Assembly: GCA_947561715.1 (NCBI GenBank)
Contig: OX387199.1
Location: 8,127,001 to 8,191,000, forward strand
From: Ascidia mentula
Lineage: Eukaryota > Chordata > Ascidiacea > Phlebobranchia > Ascidiidae
Direction of reading: 5' to 3'
DNA length: 64,000 nt
In this document: piece by piece, positions 40,301 to 50,950 of the stretch
Layout of the letters: every line of letters starts with the position of its first letter
Position numbering within the stretch: position 1 is the first letter of the stretch
Translations under genes and position numbers: made by a program
Notes under the pieces: model-generated
Told to the model about the DNA's origin: nothing
What the model saw: the letters and a program-made list of their open reading frames with translations, nothing else
Databases searched by the model: none

Positions 40301-43300
40301 AGATCCTATGGACGTCCTGCGGGGCGGGGCGGCAGCTGTAAATCGCGCGAATGTGTTTGTCCACGAAACAATGTGTTTGACGGAAAGCTGCGGGTACAAA
40401 GGAACGGGAGACAGCCTTTCCCGCAGGGCCATGCCGCGCATTTTAATTGTCCTTCAAGCGCATGGTGGCAATTTTCAATGAGATTTTGTCTCCCTGAAGT
40501 GACATTTATTTGCAAACACAAAATGTTGGCAATTTAAAACAAAAGATTATTAAATTTTTGGTGTTTTTGTGGGGTTTACATTTTACAATACATGCTGAGG
40601 ATTGTTCAACATTTAGTTATTTGCAAGGTTGGCAATGTGCCAACTATCAAGCAAAACACCTAAAGTTAATTTGACTGTATATCATAGATGAATATATTGT
40701 ATATGAAACAAAATCACTAAGCCAGTACCTACAGAACAGTTTGACAGAGGTTTGAGTGGTAAGCCCCCCCTGCACTCTTTAGTTGGTAATATTTCACCAT
40801 GCAACGCTGGTGGCCCAAACTTCCTAGGTGCGTCGACTTTGACACACGTCAAAGCAGTCAGTTTTTCGAATAAACAACCGCTATAATTAGGCACGAGAGG
40901 CTTTTTCAAAGACAACTGACATTTCGTGCGTTGACGGTCAAAGCCACGTTGAGCAGACATGCGTGTTCGTTTGCTAAAAGGTCCAGTTACAAAATCGATG
41001 AAACAAATGGAAAACCCGACGGGCCGTCGCGGAGGCCCAGAGATCAATGCTAATGCAATAATAGGCGGAAGATATGATGTGTGCAGGTATAAGCGCCCGT
41101 GGAATCTCCCGGCTCTGGAGGGGGGTTTATCGCTTTGCACGCAAACACCCCACACAGTACGAATTTCGTGATTGGCATGGTGAAATATTTCTGGTTTAGA
41201 GTTGGTCACCTTACCCTTGTGGATGTCAGATGGGGTTTGCCCAACTTGTTTGGGAGGAAAACACTTGCGAGGAAACGGGCAAGCGAAGGTAGACCCGCGA
41301 AACACCTTAATTTAATTTACGTCGGTAGTTTTATAAAGATATATGATCTCCGAGAGCGGATAGTCTGTTTGCTGAACGGGGAGTGTATGAGCAACACATG
41401 CGCTTGGGGTCGTACCATAGAGGAAGATACATACACTTACAAAAATGATAGTAATTCACTTCCAAAATAAAATAAAAATGTCAACAAAGCTTCACAGCTG
41501 GTCTAGCTGCACGAGTGGCGTTTATTACCCTTTGAAGCCATTCTAATCCCTTGGAAACAGCCACGAGACAGGCTAAATCCTTCAGCAGCGCTGTTGAATC
41601 TAATAACCCTGCCATCCATCACTAATCCCCAGCCCACTGCCAAAGGCCCGGAAAGGCGATGCAAGGCAAATATCCAAACGGCCGCGATGGTTAGCAAAAG
41701 TGCACTTTTCTGTAAACCCGGAGAACAAGAATGCCCTCCATGGCACGGAACCGGCCAAGCCCTAGGTCGCAACGGTCCGTTAGATTGGTTGAATTGAACA
41801 GCAGACGCCGTTGGTCGGTTGTTGGTCCAGGCGCACTGGCTGTTGACGATCTTTGCCGCTACGTTAACCCCGAGGTCCCACCCGTCAAGATGGGTTTGAG
41901 AAATGGACTGATGGTGTTTGCGTTCGCCATCAAGCCCGCTGACGTAATTATGCTAACGATTTCTGTTGCATTGTGTAAGTTTGTATACAATGTTCCACAT
42001 CGTGTACGTTGTACAAACTAAATGTACAAGGAGAACGTTTCCTGTTGGTGTGTAAAAAGCGGACGCCGCGTTTGCCAATTCAGTCTTAAGTTCTGGCTTA
42101 CTTGGTTAAAATTACCAAGAGCAGGATATTACCATTGTCACTGCAGTCTAAAATTTTCAATTTTTTTCGAAGCGTTCGACTCGAGGGTAAAATTAGTATT
42201 ACAATCGTTGACGAACAAGTTTGAGTTTAATGAGATGTCAGAGTATAACACAAAAATCCAATAAAGCTTTTGAAATTTATCCAACAACTTCAAAACGAAA
42301 TGACACTTTTGGCAATTCTGCATTATCTGGAACGACCTCATGTACGCAGAAATCAATACCAGAACCACTGAAAGGTGCCTCGCTGTCGAACTCTCTCACA
42401 AGGAAGACAGTTCAATGCCAATACGCAATTAACTTCCTCGAACAGGTGTGACGTAACTGGTCGATCTGGTAACGAAATCGACTCGCAGCATCGATTTTTT
42501 GAAATCCCGCACCGCTTGGCTGACGGCGAAGTTATTTCCTCATTGGAATCGCGTTACGCTTGTTTTCGCACGGCGTCGGTCAATTGCAACGCCACAATGC
42601 TCGTCAGCGATATCCGGGGCTAGAGTGATGGATGAAATCGTGAGATTCCCCGTGGGAAAGCCGTTTCCAAATGTTAGGCCTGATATTGAGTTTTAATGGG
42701 AAATCAGGATATTTATATTAGTTGAGGTAATTGTTGCCAACGTCGAGGGTACACTCTGTGATTGACATGTATCTCGACTTTATATAAATGAATATTCTGA
42801 TATTGATTTTGTGGAGATAAATTTAAATCGAGGACAAAAAATAACAATACCAAAAACACAAGAGGGTAACTGTTATTTACCTAATTACTCTTGATACAAC
42901 TCCACGCTCTACGCATTTAAGACTTATCGTGTACTGACAAAAACATGTTTTCCTTGTTTCTGCTTCTAAAGGGAAGGCAACAAGTGTGCCAACTTCAAGC
43001 ATAGCGCGTCCTTTGCTGTTACCAGCGTTTCCCTCGACCCAATATTAAGCTATGCTTTTGACACATTTATATTGTGGAGGGTTTTAGTATTGGAAACTAT
43101 AATTCATGAATTTTTTTTTACGACCACGAAGCTAAGAGAACATGTAACAGTTACCACATCAATACGCCGCCCCTAATCTCACGGCAGACAATTTATGCCA
43201 CTTGACATAAAGCCACATAAGAAGTTGCCTGGAGACGGATTAATAAATAAAAGGGGGCTTGAGTGCGAGTAGTTCTTTAATCGGTAAAGCATTGGGTAAA

Positions 43301-43951
43301 TTATTGAATGTTGACAACAAAGCGAGGCGGTCTCGAATTGTCGTGTGAGCGCCAACTGTTTACAAACGCCTGATCTTGCTCAAAAACTGCCAGACAAAGA
43401 TTAGGTCTGTCACTGGAAAGTTGACCTCTTTTGGGCGCCAGTCACAATTATGTTAAGGTCCCACATTTTGTTATGGATCCTGGTTGACATTAAACAAAAA
43501 AGAAATATTATGATTGCAATGATTTCAACGTATATTGGAATTACAGCAAACGTACGTAATCCCCAATTAGTTAAACCGAATCTTCGCCCAATTCGAACGA
43601 AATTGGATTTTTTATGATGTCCATTGCTGTAGTCAAACTGCGACACTGTCATACACGTGCTGTCCCAAGTTTAACATAAAATAGACTTTTAGAAAGTTGA
43701 ACTACAACGAAACCGGATAAAGTTGGCGTAGTACACTTATGATTTGGAACAGATCGTTCGGTGCAGATTTATGTGTGTGTGATGTTGCGGTACATAAGGG
43801 AAACTTGTAGCGACTTGACACCATCCCGACACTCCGGGGAGTTTTGTTTACGTATCACACGGTAGCAGCAAACGCGTTTACCTGAATAGTAGTCCCCAGC
43901 GGCGAGATTGCACAGATGTAGGAAGTAAACCGTTAAAAGTAGTCGGTACAT
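9051..43951 (-). CDS. EVA1C: EVA1C/EVA-1 orthologue: SUEL-lectin single-pass receptor, ten exons
   Basis: Exons in transcript order are 43951-43882, 40236-40139, 37113-36988, 31830-31707, 31240-31103, 27996-27871, 19813-19643, 19163-19095, 10984-10634 and 10330-9051. Every junction is GT-AG and in phase, giving 850 residues. Residues 1-21 are a signal peptide (MYRLLLTVYFLHLCNLAAG). Residues 24-138 form a canonical galactose-binding (SUEL) lectin domain: NHTASACEGQVLFIRCP, SAMFGRKVP, CDGRRYCGLLVHSRVFG, DPCPGTTKYLTVNYKC. Residues about 141-228 are a second, diverged SUEL domain. A Thr/Ser/Pro-rich linker follows, then a membrane helix at about 430-452 and a tail of roughly 400 residues. The run AYIRENKEQVLIVFLSCICV matches human EVA1C around its helix, and CIPKRILT matches the sequence after its second lectin domain. 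EVA-1 in worms is a Slit co-receptor; that role here is inferred. Confidence 0.93.
10985..12281. other. Start of EVA1 intron 9, upstream of the nested gene
   Basis: About 1.3 kb with no supported exon. It must contain the promoter of the nested plus-strand gene, but I see no clear TATA box. Confidence 0.5.
12282..18341 (+). CDS. Single-pass receptor with thrombospondin type-1 domain, nested antisense in EVA1 intron 9
   Basis: Exons are 12282-12397, 12470-12614, 12729-12880, 13195-13332, 13567-13704, 14284-14434, 14747-14846, 15001-15192, 15344-15669, 15814-15939, 16614-16731, 17131-17424 and 17710-18341. Phases agree throughout and give 875 residues. Residues 1-18 are a signal peptide (MWRCLPIFIFFGFISQ). 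A Cys-rich module follows, then a TSP1 domain at about 113-165 (GSWGAWGAYGACSSTCGG, basic R-R strand, paired Cys). A Thr-rich spacer leads to a second Cys-rich stretch with a WSAW motif near 288-312, perhaps a degraded TSP1. A membrane helix lies at about 324-348, followed by KRRHSKRKKRKG. The tail of about 527 residues is basic, Ser/Pro-rich and looks disordered. I recognise no named family. Two spots are less sure: the weak donor GTCGGC after 15939, and an alternative in-frame acceptor at 17121. Confidence 0.85.
18342..19094. other. 3' UTR of the nested receptor gene and end of EVA1 intron 9
   Basis: AATAAA occurs at 18644-18649 and again at 18937-18942 on the plus strand. Either could end the nested transcript. 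I see no coding sequence. Confidence 0.6.
19095..19813 (-). other. EVA1C: EVA1 exons 7 and 8: mucin-like linker
   Basis: Exon 7 (19813-19643) opens with the PKRILT block that completes the second lectin domain's CIPKRILT. It turns Thr/Pro-rich (SPPTTTTTTQTSTTAPAP). Exon 8 (19163-19095) continues as STTTTSSISPTVPTSTTK. Dense Thr/Ser/Pro suggests heavy O-glycosylation and a stiff stalk between lectin domains and membrane. Both exons start and end in phase 1, so either could be skipped without breaking the frame. Confidence 0.85.
19814..27870. other. EVA1 intron 6, about 8.1 kb
   Basis: No gene I can support. It contains an imperfect inverted repeat at 25916-26078, a TGGTGTCGCA motif at 25465, and several 100-150-codon open frames between 25.0 and 27.8 kb that are compatible with chance. 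Confidence 0.6.
25916..26078. repeat. Imperfect inverted repeat, possible old MITE
   Basis: The arm at 25916-25953 starts GGTGGCCAAC and ends CACCGAATATCCTATACCTTC-like; it matches the complement of 26041-26078 at 31 of 38 positions. The arms enclose about 87 bases. Size and layout fit a small non-autonomous DNA transposon. True ends and target duplication are not clear. Confidence 0.5.
27871..27996 (-). other. EVA1C: EVA1 exon 6: second half of the diverged SUEL domain
   Basis: Acceptor CATTCCACAG and donor GTAAGT bound a 126-base exon. It encodes NCSLTSESALDEV, ARCHKRQRC, TVKVSERNC and HFEYAC. This aligns with the human second lectin domain (CLSYSALQV, RRCYGKQRCKI, TVTYAC) but lacks the FGxPC...KYL segment seen in the first domain. 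Phase 1 at both ends fits the neighbouring exons. Confidence 0.85.
27997..31102. other. EVA1 intron 5, about 3.1 kb
   Basis: I see no coding sequence or clear repeat apart from a TGGTGTCGCA motif at 30427. Confidence 0.55.
31103..31830 (-). other. EVA1C: EVA1 exons 4 and 5: end of SUEL domain 1, start of SUEL domain 2
   Basis: Exon 4 (31830-31707) carries the most diagnostic lectin block: CDGRRYCGLLVHSRVFG, DPCPGTTKYLTVNYKC. Exon 5 (31240-31103) starts domain 2 with PDEFKDRGSCDDETMVVHC, matching human NELKNKTVCEDQELKLHC, and contains N-glycosylation site NVT. A 466-base intron separates them. Confidence 0.92.
31831..36987. other. EVA1 intron 3, about 5.2 kb
   Basis: No gene is firmly supported. 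The one item of note is a cysteine-rich open frame at 34549-34869 on the minus strand, listed separately. Confidence 0.55.
34549..34869 (-). other. Orphan cysteine-rich open frame
   Basis: About 107 codons open on the same strand as EVA1, with twelve Cys. Two similar units follow each other, CLCETQVACHAHC and CSCYEKKLVCIPPC (CxC, then Cys, then CxxxC). There is no in-frame ATG at the start and no strong polypyrimidine acceptor. It could be an exon of an unrecognised gene, an alternative EVA1 exon, or chance. I cannot assign a family. Confidence 0.3.
36988..37113 (-). other. EVA1C: EVA1 exon 3: centre of SUEL domain 1
   Basis: A 126-base phase-0 exon encoding SAMFGRKVPSVEICP and ESTNCEAVTSYA. 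These match human SAFYGQDYQMC and LTCVAATTFQ. The acceptor is ATTTTTGCAG and the donor GTAAGA. Confidence 0.92.
37114..40138. other. EVA1 intron 2, about 3.0 kb
   Basis: Nothing coding or repetitive is apparent. Confidence 0.5.
40237..43881. other. EVA1 intron 1, about 3.6 kb
   Basis: No gene supported. A GC-richer patch at 40.7-41.8 kb leaves long open frames on both strands, judged incidental. Confidence 0.5.
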
Positions 43952-46739
43952 CAAACGACCGGGTCCCGACGAAGAAGTCCTTGTACGCTCTCGGCGGTTT
44001 AAAGTTCTGCTACATCCATTCAAACACCTTTTAGTTTGGCAGTAAATCCATTGAGTACAGCCTACCCGGGCACTGGAACAAACTGCGGTGGAACCGTTGA
44101 ACCCGTATACCACGTCCACGTCATACTTTATCCACTTCGTATATCCGGATTTGACGTCATCGTCTCTATTTCGCATACTTTTGACGCTCTCCGCGTGATG
44201 CCAATACCCAGGCTTAATTACGTGAATGGTTGAAAAGAAAATGATGATGATGGTAGTTGCGTATCGCTACACAGGTTATCACAGAGATGCCATGAATATT
44301 GCCTGTCGAAACTCTTCTAGCAGAGCGGCGGCGTGTGTCTCTAAACACAGCAAACGATAATGGATCGCATTCCGGGTCGACAGGTCTCAATAAAGTCGTT
44401 CGCGTCCGGCACCTTACACACAATATAATAAACAGGTTTTCGACGACCGTCAGCGCCAGTCGAGGGCAATTCTAAAAGACAAAAATAAATACAGCAACAC
44501 TGCGATAGACAACGGATAAATGAATGAACACAAACACTACTAAGATAGGCATGGGGACTTCTCATAACTAAGTATCTTTACTTATGAAACAACAGCATAA
44601 ACGTACATTTAGACGCAACAGGAAACTTGGCAGACTCACTTTAAGGTACCTGCTAAAAAATGGCTTCCTGTCTGTGAATGGCTAACTCGGAATAAAATTT
44701 AAAACTCTTCCCTTCACGATAACACCCGAAAGCCAACTAAGGGCCATAATTGGCAGTTATATTTTAAGGTAAACTTTGGTCATTATCCTTTCTCCACGCG
44801 AAATAACATCTCATAGCTATCGTTATAGTAGTGATTCATCATGTGGTCGAGAAAACCTCTAAGCCGCATGCCTGGCCTGTAACACTTGCCACGCCGCTTG
44901 CCCCTGGCTCTCAACTTCGGAACTGTCCTGCATCAAACTGAAACAACAACATTTCGTGGCCTGTCGATCCAGCCTGTCTAAACAACCACTTGTCGGTGTA
45001 GCCCGGTGCATTACCGGGATCACTTCGATTTTCCGCCGCGTTTCTGCGTCTCTGGCGCCGTGGTCATGCTCCATTTCGCTCGAAGGCAAAAGATAATGAG
45101 CGTGCTGGAGCGGGTCGCGCAGAAAAAAAGCGGCACTGCTCTCGAAGGCGAAATGAATGGCACTGGGCACTGGCGACATGCTCGTGTTTTTCGCTGTTAC
45201 CGCGTGCATCACAACAAAAAAAGCGACGACAACCCTATATCTTCCGACCAGACGCAAACGATTATGACAAATCCACTAAACACCAGTAAGAGTGCAACAG
45301 TGACATAAATTGTTGCGTATTTTGTCAATTTTTGACCCACGTGTGACCCGCAACCATAATACCATTACCTCGAATCAACATCCTCATACTGTAAATCCAA
45401 CAGAGCAAACAGCAGCAATCCTTAGACAAGTTGGGGCACTGACAGTGACCTCGGTCTATCCTCTTGCATTACAGCGGGTCTGTACATGTTGCATAGCAGG
45501 TGGTAAACCCGGCCGAGTTCACCACGCAAGCAGCTGAATCAGCAGGCAAGCAGATAAATGCAGAGCAATGCGTTGAAACACGAAGGACGGTGGACGGTTA
45601 ATCGCCCAGGCAGAGTGCCGTTTTCCGTAAGTCCACCAATTGACTATTGCCCCAAAGCCAAAACGATTTCGAGCGCGTTATTAACAGGCGCCAATTAACT
45701 TTGAGAGCGGACGCCGCGTTTAGCGCTAAGCCGCGAGGTCCTGTCATAAATCTTAGGGTTGTGTGTGCAAAGTTTAAGGCCCAATGCACGCAGAAGAGAA
45801 AGGTCATATGCCCCGTTCCTACTTTTAAAGTCAGAAAATACTTTTTCATAAATTCCTTTTAAAATAAAACACAACAGTTACCACATGTAATATCGCAAAA
45901 TACTTCCTTCGTTCCACTTTATTAATATTACAATACAAAAAATTGGGGAATCGAAATATTATTCGAGTTATGCGAAAGAGATTTATAAAATATTAATACA
46001 AACACCCCTTCACCATAAACCTTTATCAATTCAAATAACAACTTTTTATTGCATCCGTGGTAATTCTCAAAAATTTTACACCTTACGTAAACAATTTGTT
46101 TCGCAAACATTTATGACCTAAAAGTGCGCGGTCAATCGTTAAAAATGATAAAATGTGGTCAAGAAATGGAACTCAACATATATTTTCCATAACTCAACCA
46201 CACCACCGCGAGTTTATCTGATGGCAAAGGTTCCAAGTCTTGTCGTATAAAGCATTTCGACGGGAGGCCACAGCACGCAGTGTTGTGCTTGTGTACACAC
46301 GCGCGGCAAAAATGGGCATACACGCACACGATAACAAACCACTACAGGGCTGGACGTACAGTTGTTTGCCCACTAGCTTACTTCGCGCGTAGGCCCTGGT
46401 AAATTGGGCACGAAACGATGAGGCGTTGACTAAAGCTTCCCAGAAACCCTTTCTCCACTCCAACTCCATTTCTAATATATTTTATCGCCAAAAATCTGTT
46501 TAGGTTACAAAGTTGTGTCCCTCAGAATTCCTGTGCCTATTTTTGTCTTAGATCTTACGTACTGCCTTTGGCTTCGGAAATGTTCCGTTTTAGAACCGAA
46601 AATTACAGAAAAGCGTTAGTTGTCCATGTCAAGTTTTCTGGTTGTCAATGACACTTGCAGGGTCGGACAAGTTCAGAAGGCGCTGCACGAAGGAATCGTG
46701 TTTACTTGGTGGTGAGTCCAATCTCTCTCGAAGATAAAT

Positions 46740-46991
46740 TTAATTCACCGAGCTGTGCTTGCCATAACCATGTCTTTCGTAATTTCCCTTAAATAAATAA
46801 AACCAAAATACTCCCAGCAAAGCTATAGGCGCCACCAATTTGTTGGACTTTCCGAACATACTAGAGTGAATTGAAGTTAAATGCCAAAGGCGCCGTCTAA
46901 ACCAGTTTACTGCATCACGCACCAAAAACCTGACACCAAAGAATGTCCAAAACAAACGACAATTTCTTCCGATATGGCTCACTGAGTTCAT
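46740..46991 (-). CDS. Doubtful small ORF, 83 residues with one hydrophobic segment
   Basis: ATG to stop on the minus strand. The predicted product is basic and Trp/Phe-rich, with a possible membrane helix, LVAPIALLGVFWFYLF, near residue 52, and a hydrophilic end. No homologue recognised and no clear poly(A) signal nearby, so it may be chance. Confidence 0.2.
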   Translation of the reverse strand: MNSVSHIGRNCRLFWTFFGVRFLVRDAVNWFRRRLWHLTSIHSSMFGKSNKLVAPIALLGVFWFYLFKGNYERHGYGKHSSVN

Positions 46992-47756
46992 CAACAAATT
47001 CAGATGACTTACTAATAGATTTATTTTAAAATAACCTTATTCTTTAACAATTTGCATTCGTGTTCCAAAACTTTTGCAAACAAGCAATCAAAGATTAGCC
47101 GATTTCCACCATTGCCTCAGCTGCAAGTCTCAAGTGGCTCCTCTGTATTACGAGTGCCCCCGCCTAAAGTGACCACAACAGTTTCGTTAAGTGTGAGAAA
47201 ATCGTCTCATTCAATCGTTTTTGTGGCTATATTGGCGCTTGTGTTTGCACTAACGTTTATTGACCCTGGAACTACACGTAGTTTTTGTGTTAGATTCACG
47301 AATTTACCTTTGTTATGTGCCTTTTGTTATTTGCTACTTTAATAGTACAAAACTATACGACCAGGCAAACGCACAATCCTAACTGCAAAAACCCTTACAT
47401 CTTTCAAGCTCCCGGGCGAACGTATAAAACTCCAAACCGTCAAAACGAATAAAGTAACAATCCACAGTTTGTGCTATTCCAACAAAGCGGAAAAATTACC
47501 AATTTTTCGCAAAAAAAACATAGATTGTTTACAACGGAACCTATCTGTCAAACTCCCACTGTTGTTCAACGTACCGACTTCACCCCTACTCTACGCACGC
47601 TAGACCACATGCTGCTATCAAGCCGCGCTCCATCGCCACTACCAACTCTTGCAAAACGAAGACAGAAGGCTGGGTGCTCTCGCCGCTCAATCCCTTTCTT
47701 CCAGGCGCCGGGAGGTTCGCGCAGGCAAAGTAAACATGGGGTCGCCCAACGCGTTA

Positions 47757-47791
47757 TGACGTCACACATACCGAGAATAACAAAGATGGCG
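47757..47791 (+). promoter_or_regulatory. Promoter-like cluster: CRE and YY1-type site
   Basis: A perfect CRE palindrome TGACGTCA (47757-47764) lies 18 bases before AAGATGGCG (47783-47791), a YY1-type initiator element, inside a locally GC-rich patch with several CpGs. Both motifs mark promoters of broadly expressed genes in animals. No certain gene follows at once. Confidence 0.35.
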
Positions 47792-47929
47792 CGGGCCAAC
47801 GCGAGGTCAGGTGCTGGCAGGTTTACTATTTGTCGTTATCACAGCGGTTTAAAACAAGCAATATTGTTTTTGTCGTTTGTCGTTTACAGTCACAATGTTT
47901 TGGCTTACAATACAACAGAGGTGTTCTAG
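47786..47929 (+). CDS. Doubtful micro-ORF, 47 residues with signal-peptide-like core
   Basis: It starts at the ATG inside the YY1-type motif. The product is basic at the N-terminus, then has a hydrophobic run AILFLSFVVYSHNVLA with a plausible cleavage before YNTTEVF. It might be the first coding exon of a secreted protein, or chance. Confidence 0.2.
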   Translation: MARANARSGAGRFTICRYHSGLKQAILFLSFVVYSHNVLAYNTTEVF

Positions 47930-50900
47930 CACAAAAAATGCTTAATTTACTATTGAAGGACACATGATAGTTGTGGTTAAAATATAATCGGAGCAGCAGA
48001 AAAAAAATTCTCTGTCTTTGCAAACCTAACTATACCAACACCATGCCATCTTAGAAACCCGATTGATTGCCAGTAAACCTTGGAAGTTTCGATCGAAAGC
48101 CTTTACGAGCTGGTCGTGCATTCTCCCGACCATTACGTACTAGACTGGTTATTGGAGCAATCTAAATCGTTGAAAGTACTTCGCTTTGATCTTGATTGTC
48201 TGGAGTCGACAAGGCAGATTGCGGGCTCGGGTGATTGATCACAGTTGGTTGGAGCAGCCGCACAACCTCCGGTCTTTTGATTTTCCAGCAACATCCACTT
48301 GTTTGTGCATGTGCAGTGACTACCCCACACAACAAAGCACCGGAGGCCAAGTAATTAAATGGAATAGACTTCTTGCATTCTTGTCTTGGCAAGATGGGAT
48401 CGCTCGACCACGAAGGCCCTTTCAAAGGGATTTTGGCTGACGTATCGATTATGACGTCACCGTGACTTTGCAGCCCCGAGTGAATCAAAAGTATGTTTTC
48501 AGTTAATTGCGATTTATTGCTGAAATTATTTATTGACATTCATATCATATGGCCGTAGTTCGGTGGTCAACCTGGTCTGAGACCACTGAAATTTTTCATG
48601 TTGTTTGGTTCAAGGATCAAAAAATTGGGGGAAGCAATTTTTTTTCTTACATTAGATTTGTTAATTTCGAATATTGTGGCAAACATTTTATTCGCGTATC
48701 CCGTAGTAAAAATGTAAACCCGCCTTCGAAAGATTATCTCGATTTGCTCTATAACGCCACCTTGCGCCAAACGTAAACGAAGTTTGCATGTTTAGAAAGA
48801 ATTCGAAGGTCTTGTTTTTGTCAAAAAATTGGAAACGGCTTTCCACTGGCAATCATTACTAAAGGTGGGATTAAACATGTTTAGTTTCCAAAAGTTTATT
48901 CAATCAAACAACCGATTGGTTTTGCGAACCACAGACAAAATAATAGCGGGATGTAAAACAGATACTGTTTTGTTTTTGTTGAAATGTAGCCTATTACATC
49001 ATTCGAATCCTTGTAAAAAAAGTTTTGCACAGTTTTAGAAAATGGTTGAAACTCGTTTCGTGATATCGGGACGACGTTTTGTTGGTAAAAATAGGTCTAC
49101 CATACGTCATGTGCTCCTTATTCGAAATCAATAACATGTCCTCAGATGTTGCCCTTTGTAAAACGCCAGCAGACAACATTTTGAGGACCTAAAACGTTTA
49201 AAGAAGTGCGGCGCTGAGATATGAAAGTCACCTTGGGCTGCTCAATAACCCACCGTTCTCAAAAAGAGATTTACGATGTGATGTCATCGACGATAAGTGA
49301 ATGAATCACCAAACTGCAACGTAAGCACACCAGAGCAGCGGAAACAATTTACACTATATATTAAACTAGCACCTAACGGTTCACATGAGAAACAGGATTT
49401 GCTTGGTAATTATAAGATCGGTGCAACGCCACAGCAGGCTACTGGGTAGCTATGAAGAGTTGGTTATCAAAAAATTAGGCTACCAGTTACTGGTAATGTA
49501 GGGAACAGTCGCAAAAAATGTAGAAGTTGTTCTGAACCCGGGTCTGTAAAGAGTTGTCAGGGGTGTTTGCTGAAACTTCTCAACGCGAGTTCTTGGACGG
49601 GGATAAAGTACGATTTTCCAAACATATTCTTGCATTATCAATCAAAACTTGCTTGCAACATATAGTCTTGTTGCTTGGCAAACAAAAGCCTACGTAACAC
49701 CACGTATCTCAGTGGGAGGCGCGGAAGCAGATTTTTTGTAACAGCGCAAAAACTATTCAGCCTACACCAAACGGGATCCACCAGGACAAGTTGAGGCCTT
49801 AGTGTGAACCGTTTTTCGTCACCTTCCCGCATTCCTCCGTTTAGTCGCGTAAACATTCAATCAGGTTTTTGTCTTACTTAAGGTATTGGCATGCCAAGAA
49901 ACAACTGAGCGCCTTTTTCTGATTCATTCCCCCAAGGAAGCCGGCTGGGAGAATGTCACTTTCCTGTATTCGCGCCATTTGAACTTTGGCGAAAGCTGAA
50001 GGCTTTGACAAAAAACAAGTGCTGTAGGCCACAACGGGATACTCAGCACGGGTTGAGTCATGGAACCACGTGGTATGTGGAGGGTCACACGCCGGTAAGA
50101 TAAGTGAAAACGTTTTGAGCAAACTATTCGAGTTTTGGAGCACGTGGTTGCCATCTACCACATGGTTGAAGCGTAAAGGTGTGGTAACGTACAAAAATAT
50201 TTGAAAATGTTTATATCAAGGTTAGTTTAATATCAAAAAATATGTTAGGCCTACATGCCGTGTTGTATGAAATGTGATGTAACGTTTGGTATAGAAAAGA
50301 CATCCGCGCCAGTGGAGTTCGGGGTGGGCAGTGGGTGTGGTGTAGCAAACCCGCATGGTATAATAATAACCTCGCGTGGTTGAAATGTATCAAATGTTAG
50401 ATATTGAAATTGAACAGTGATCACCAAACTTTTACTCTGGAGTGATATCTGGAGCATAGGTTCGTACGATTCCGTACTAGACCCATTATTTGTCTTGACT
50501 TTTCGTCATAGTTAAATGCAATAACGGTCAAGTAAGACCACATAACGCTGAAGAAATCTCGCCGGATGGTAGACGAAACGCCGGTTGTAATAAAAATTCC
50601 GTAACTTTAGGCCAGAAGAATAGTTCTGGAAATTTACGATGCCCGGCAACAAGAACAGCACTGTAAAAAGTAAGCTGTCAATTATTTTTATGCCATGCAT
50701 TTCTCTGTGCAGCCAATTGGCCTAGATACAATCAATTTTGCCCGGAGCATGTCCTGCGCATTTCCCACAACAGCTGTTCGGCAATTAGTTCAGTACAGAC
50801 CTGGAGGGTGGACAGACAGCATATATAATATTGTGGTCATGTTAAGAAGTGTCATTGTGGTTGTTTATTTGATGTTGGTGTTTTATATTTCAGATTTTCA

Positions 50901-50950
50901 CTGTAACATTTTTGTATTTTGCTGCTATTGTTTTGCAAGGTCAGTTCAAA

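Larger units (their letters stand above)
43952..50950. other. Intergenic stretch of about 7 kb between EVA1 and the SLC43A3-like gene
   Basis: It must include the EVA1 promoter on the left and the SLC43A3-like promoter on the right. I find no convincing gene. Two small open frames (46740-46991 minus, 47786-47929 plus) are recorded separately as doubtful. Confidence 0.55.

Noticed and set aside
40682-41305. A 207-codon open frame on the minus strand in EVA1 intron 1.
   Set aside because: Its upstream half has no ATG, the composition shows no domain, and the local GC rise also opens frames on the other strand. About the length expected once by chance in a window this size.
43265-43355. tRNA-like boxes (AGTTCTTTAATCGGTAAAGC, later GGTCTCGAATTG).
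   Set aside because: The arms do not pair into a cloverleaf and the spacing is off. At most a decayed tRNA-derived SINE.
44341-44470. Exon-like minus-strand stretch after TTGTCTTTTAG, ending in a short Cys-containing frame.
   Set aside because: Good acceptor but no partner exon upstream that keeps a frame, and no recognisable domain.
44859-45257. A frame reading like a small secreted protein (VVVAFFVVMHAVTA, then a hydrophilic part).
   Set aside because: The apparent signal peptide has no ATG before it, a stop lies just upstream in frame, and no acceptor fits.
47471-47929. A 152-codon plus-strand frame overlapping the CRE/YY1 patch.
   Set aside because: Its upstream part looks like promoter sequence with equal openness on the minus strand. 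Only the last 47 codons from the ATG are worth noting.
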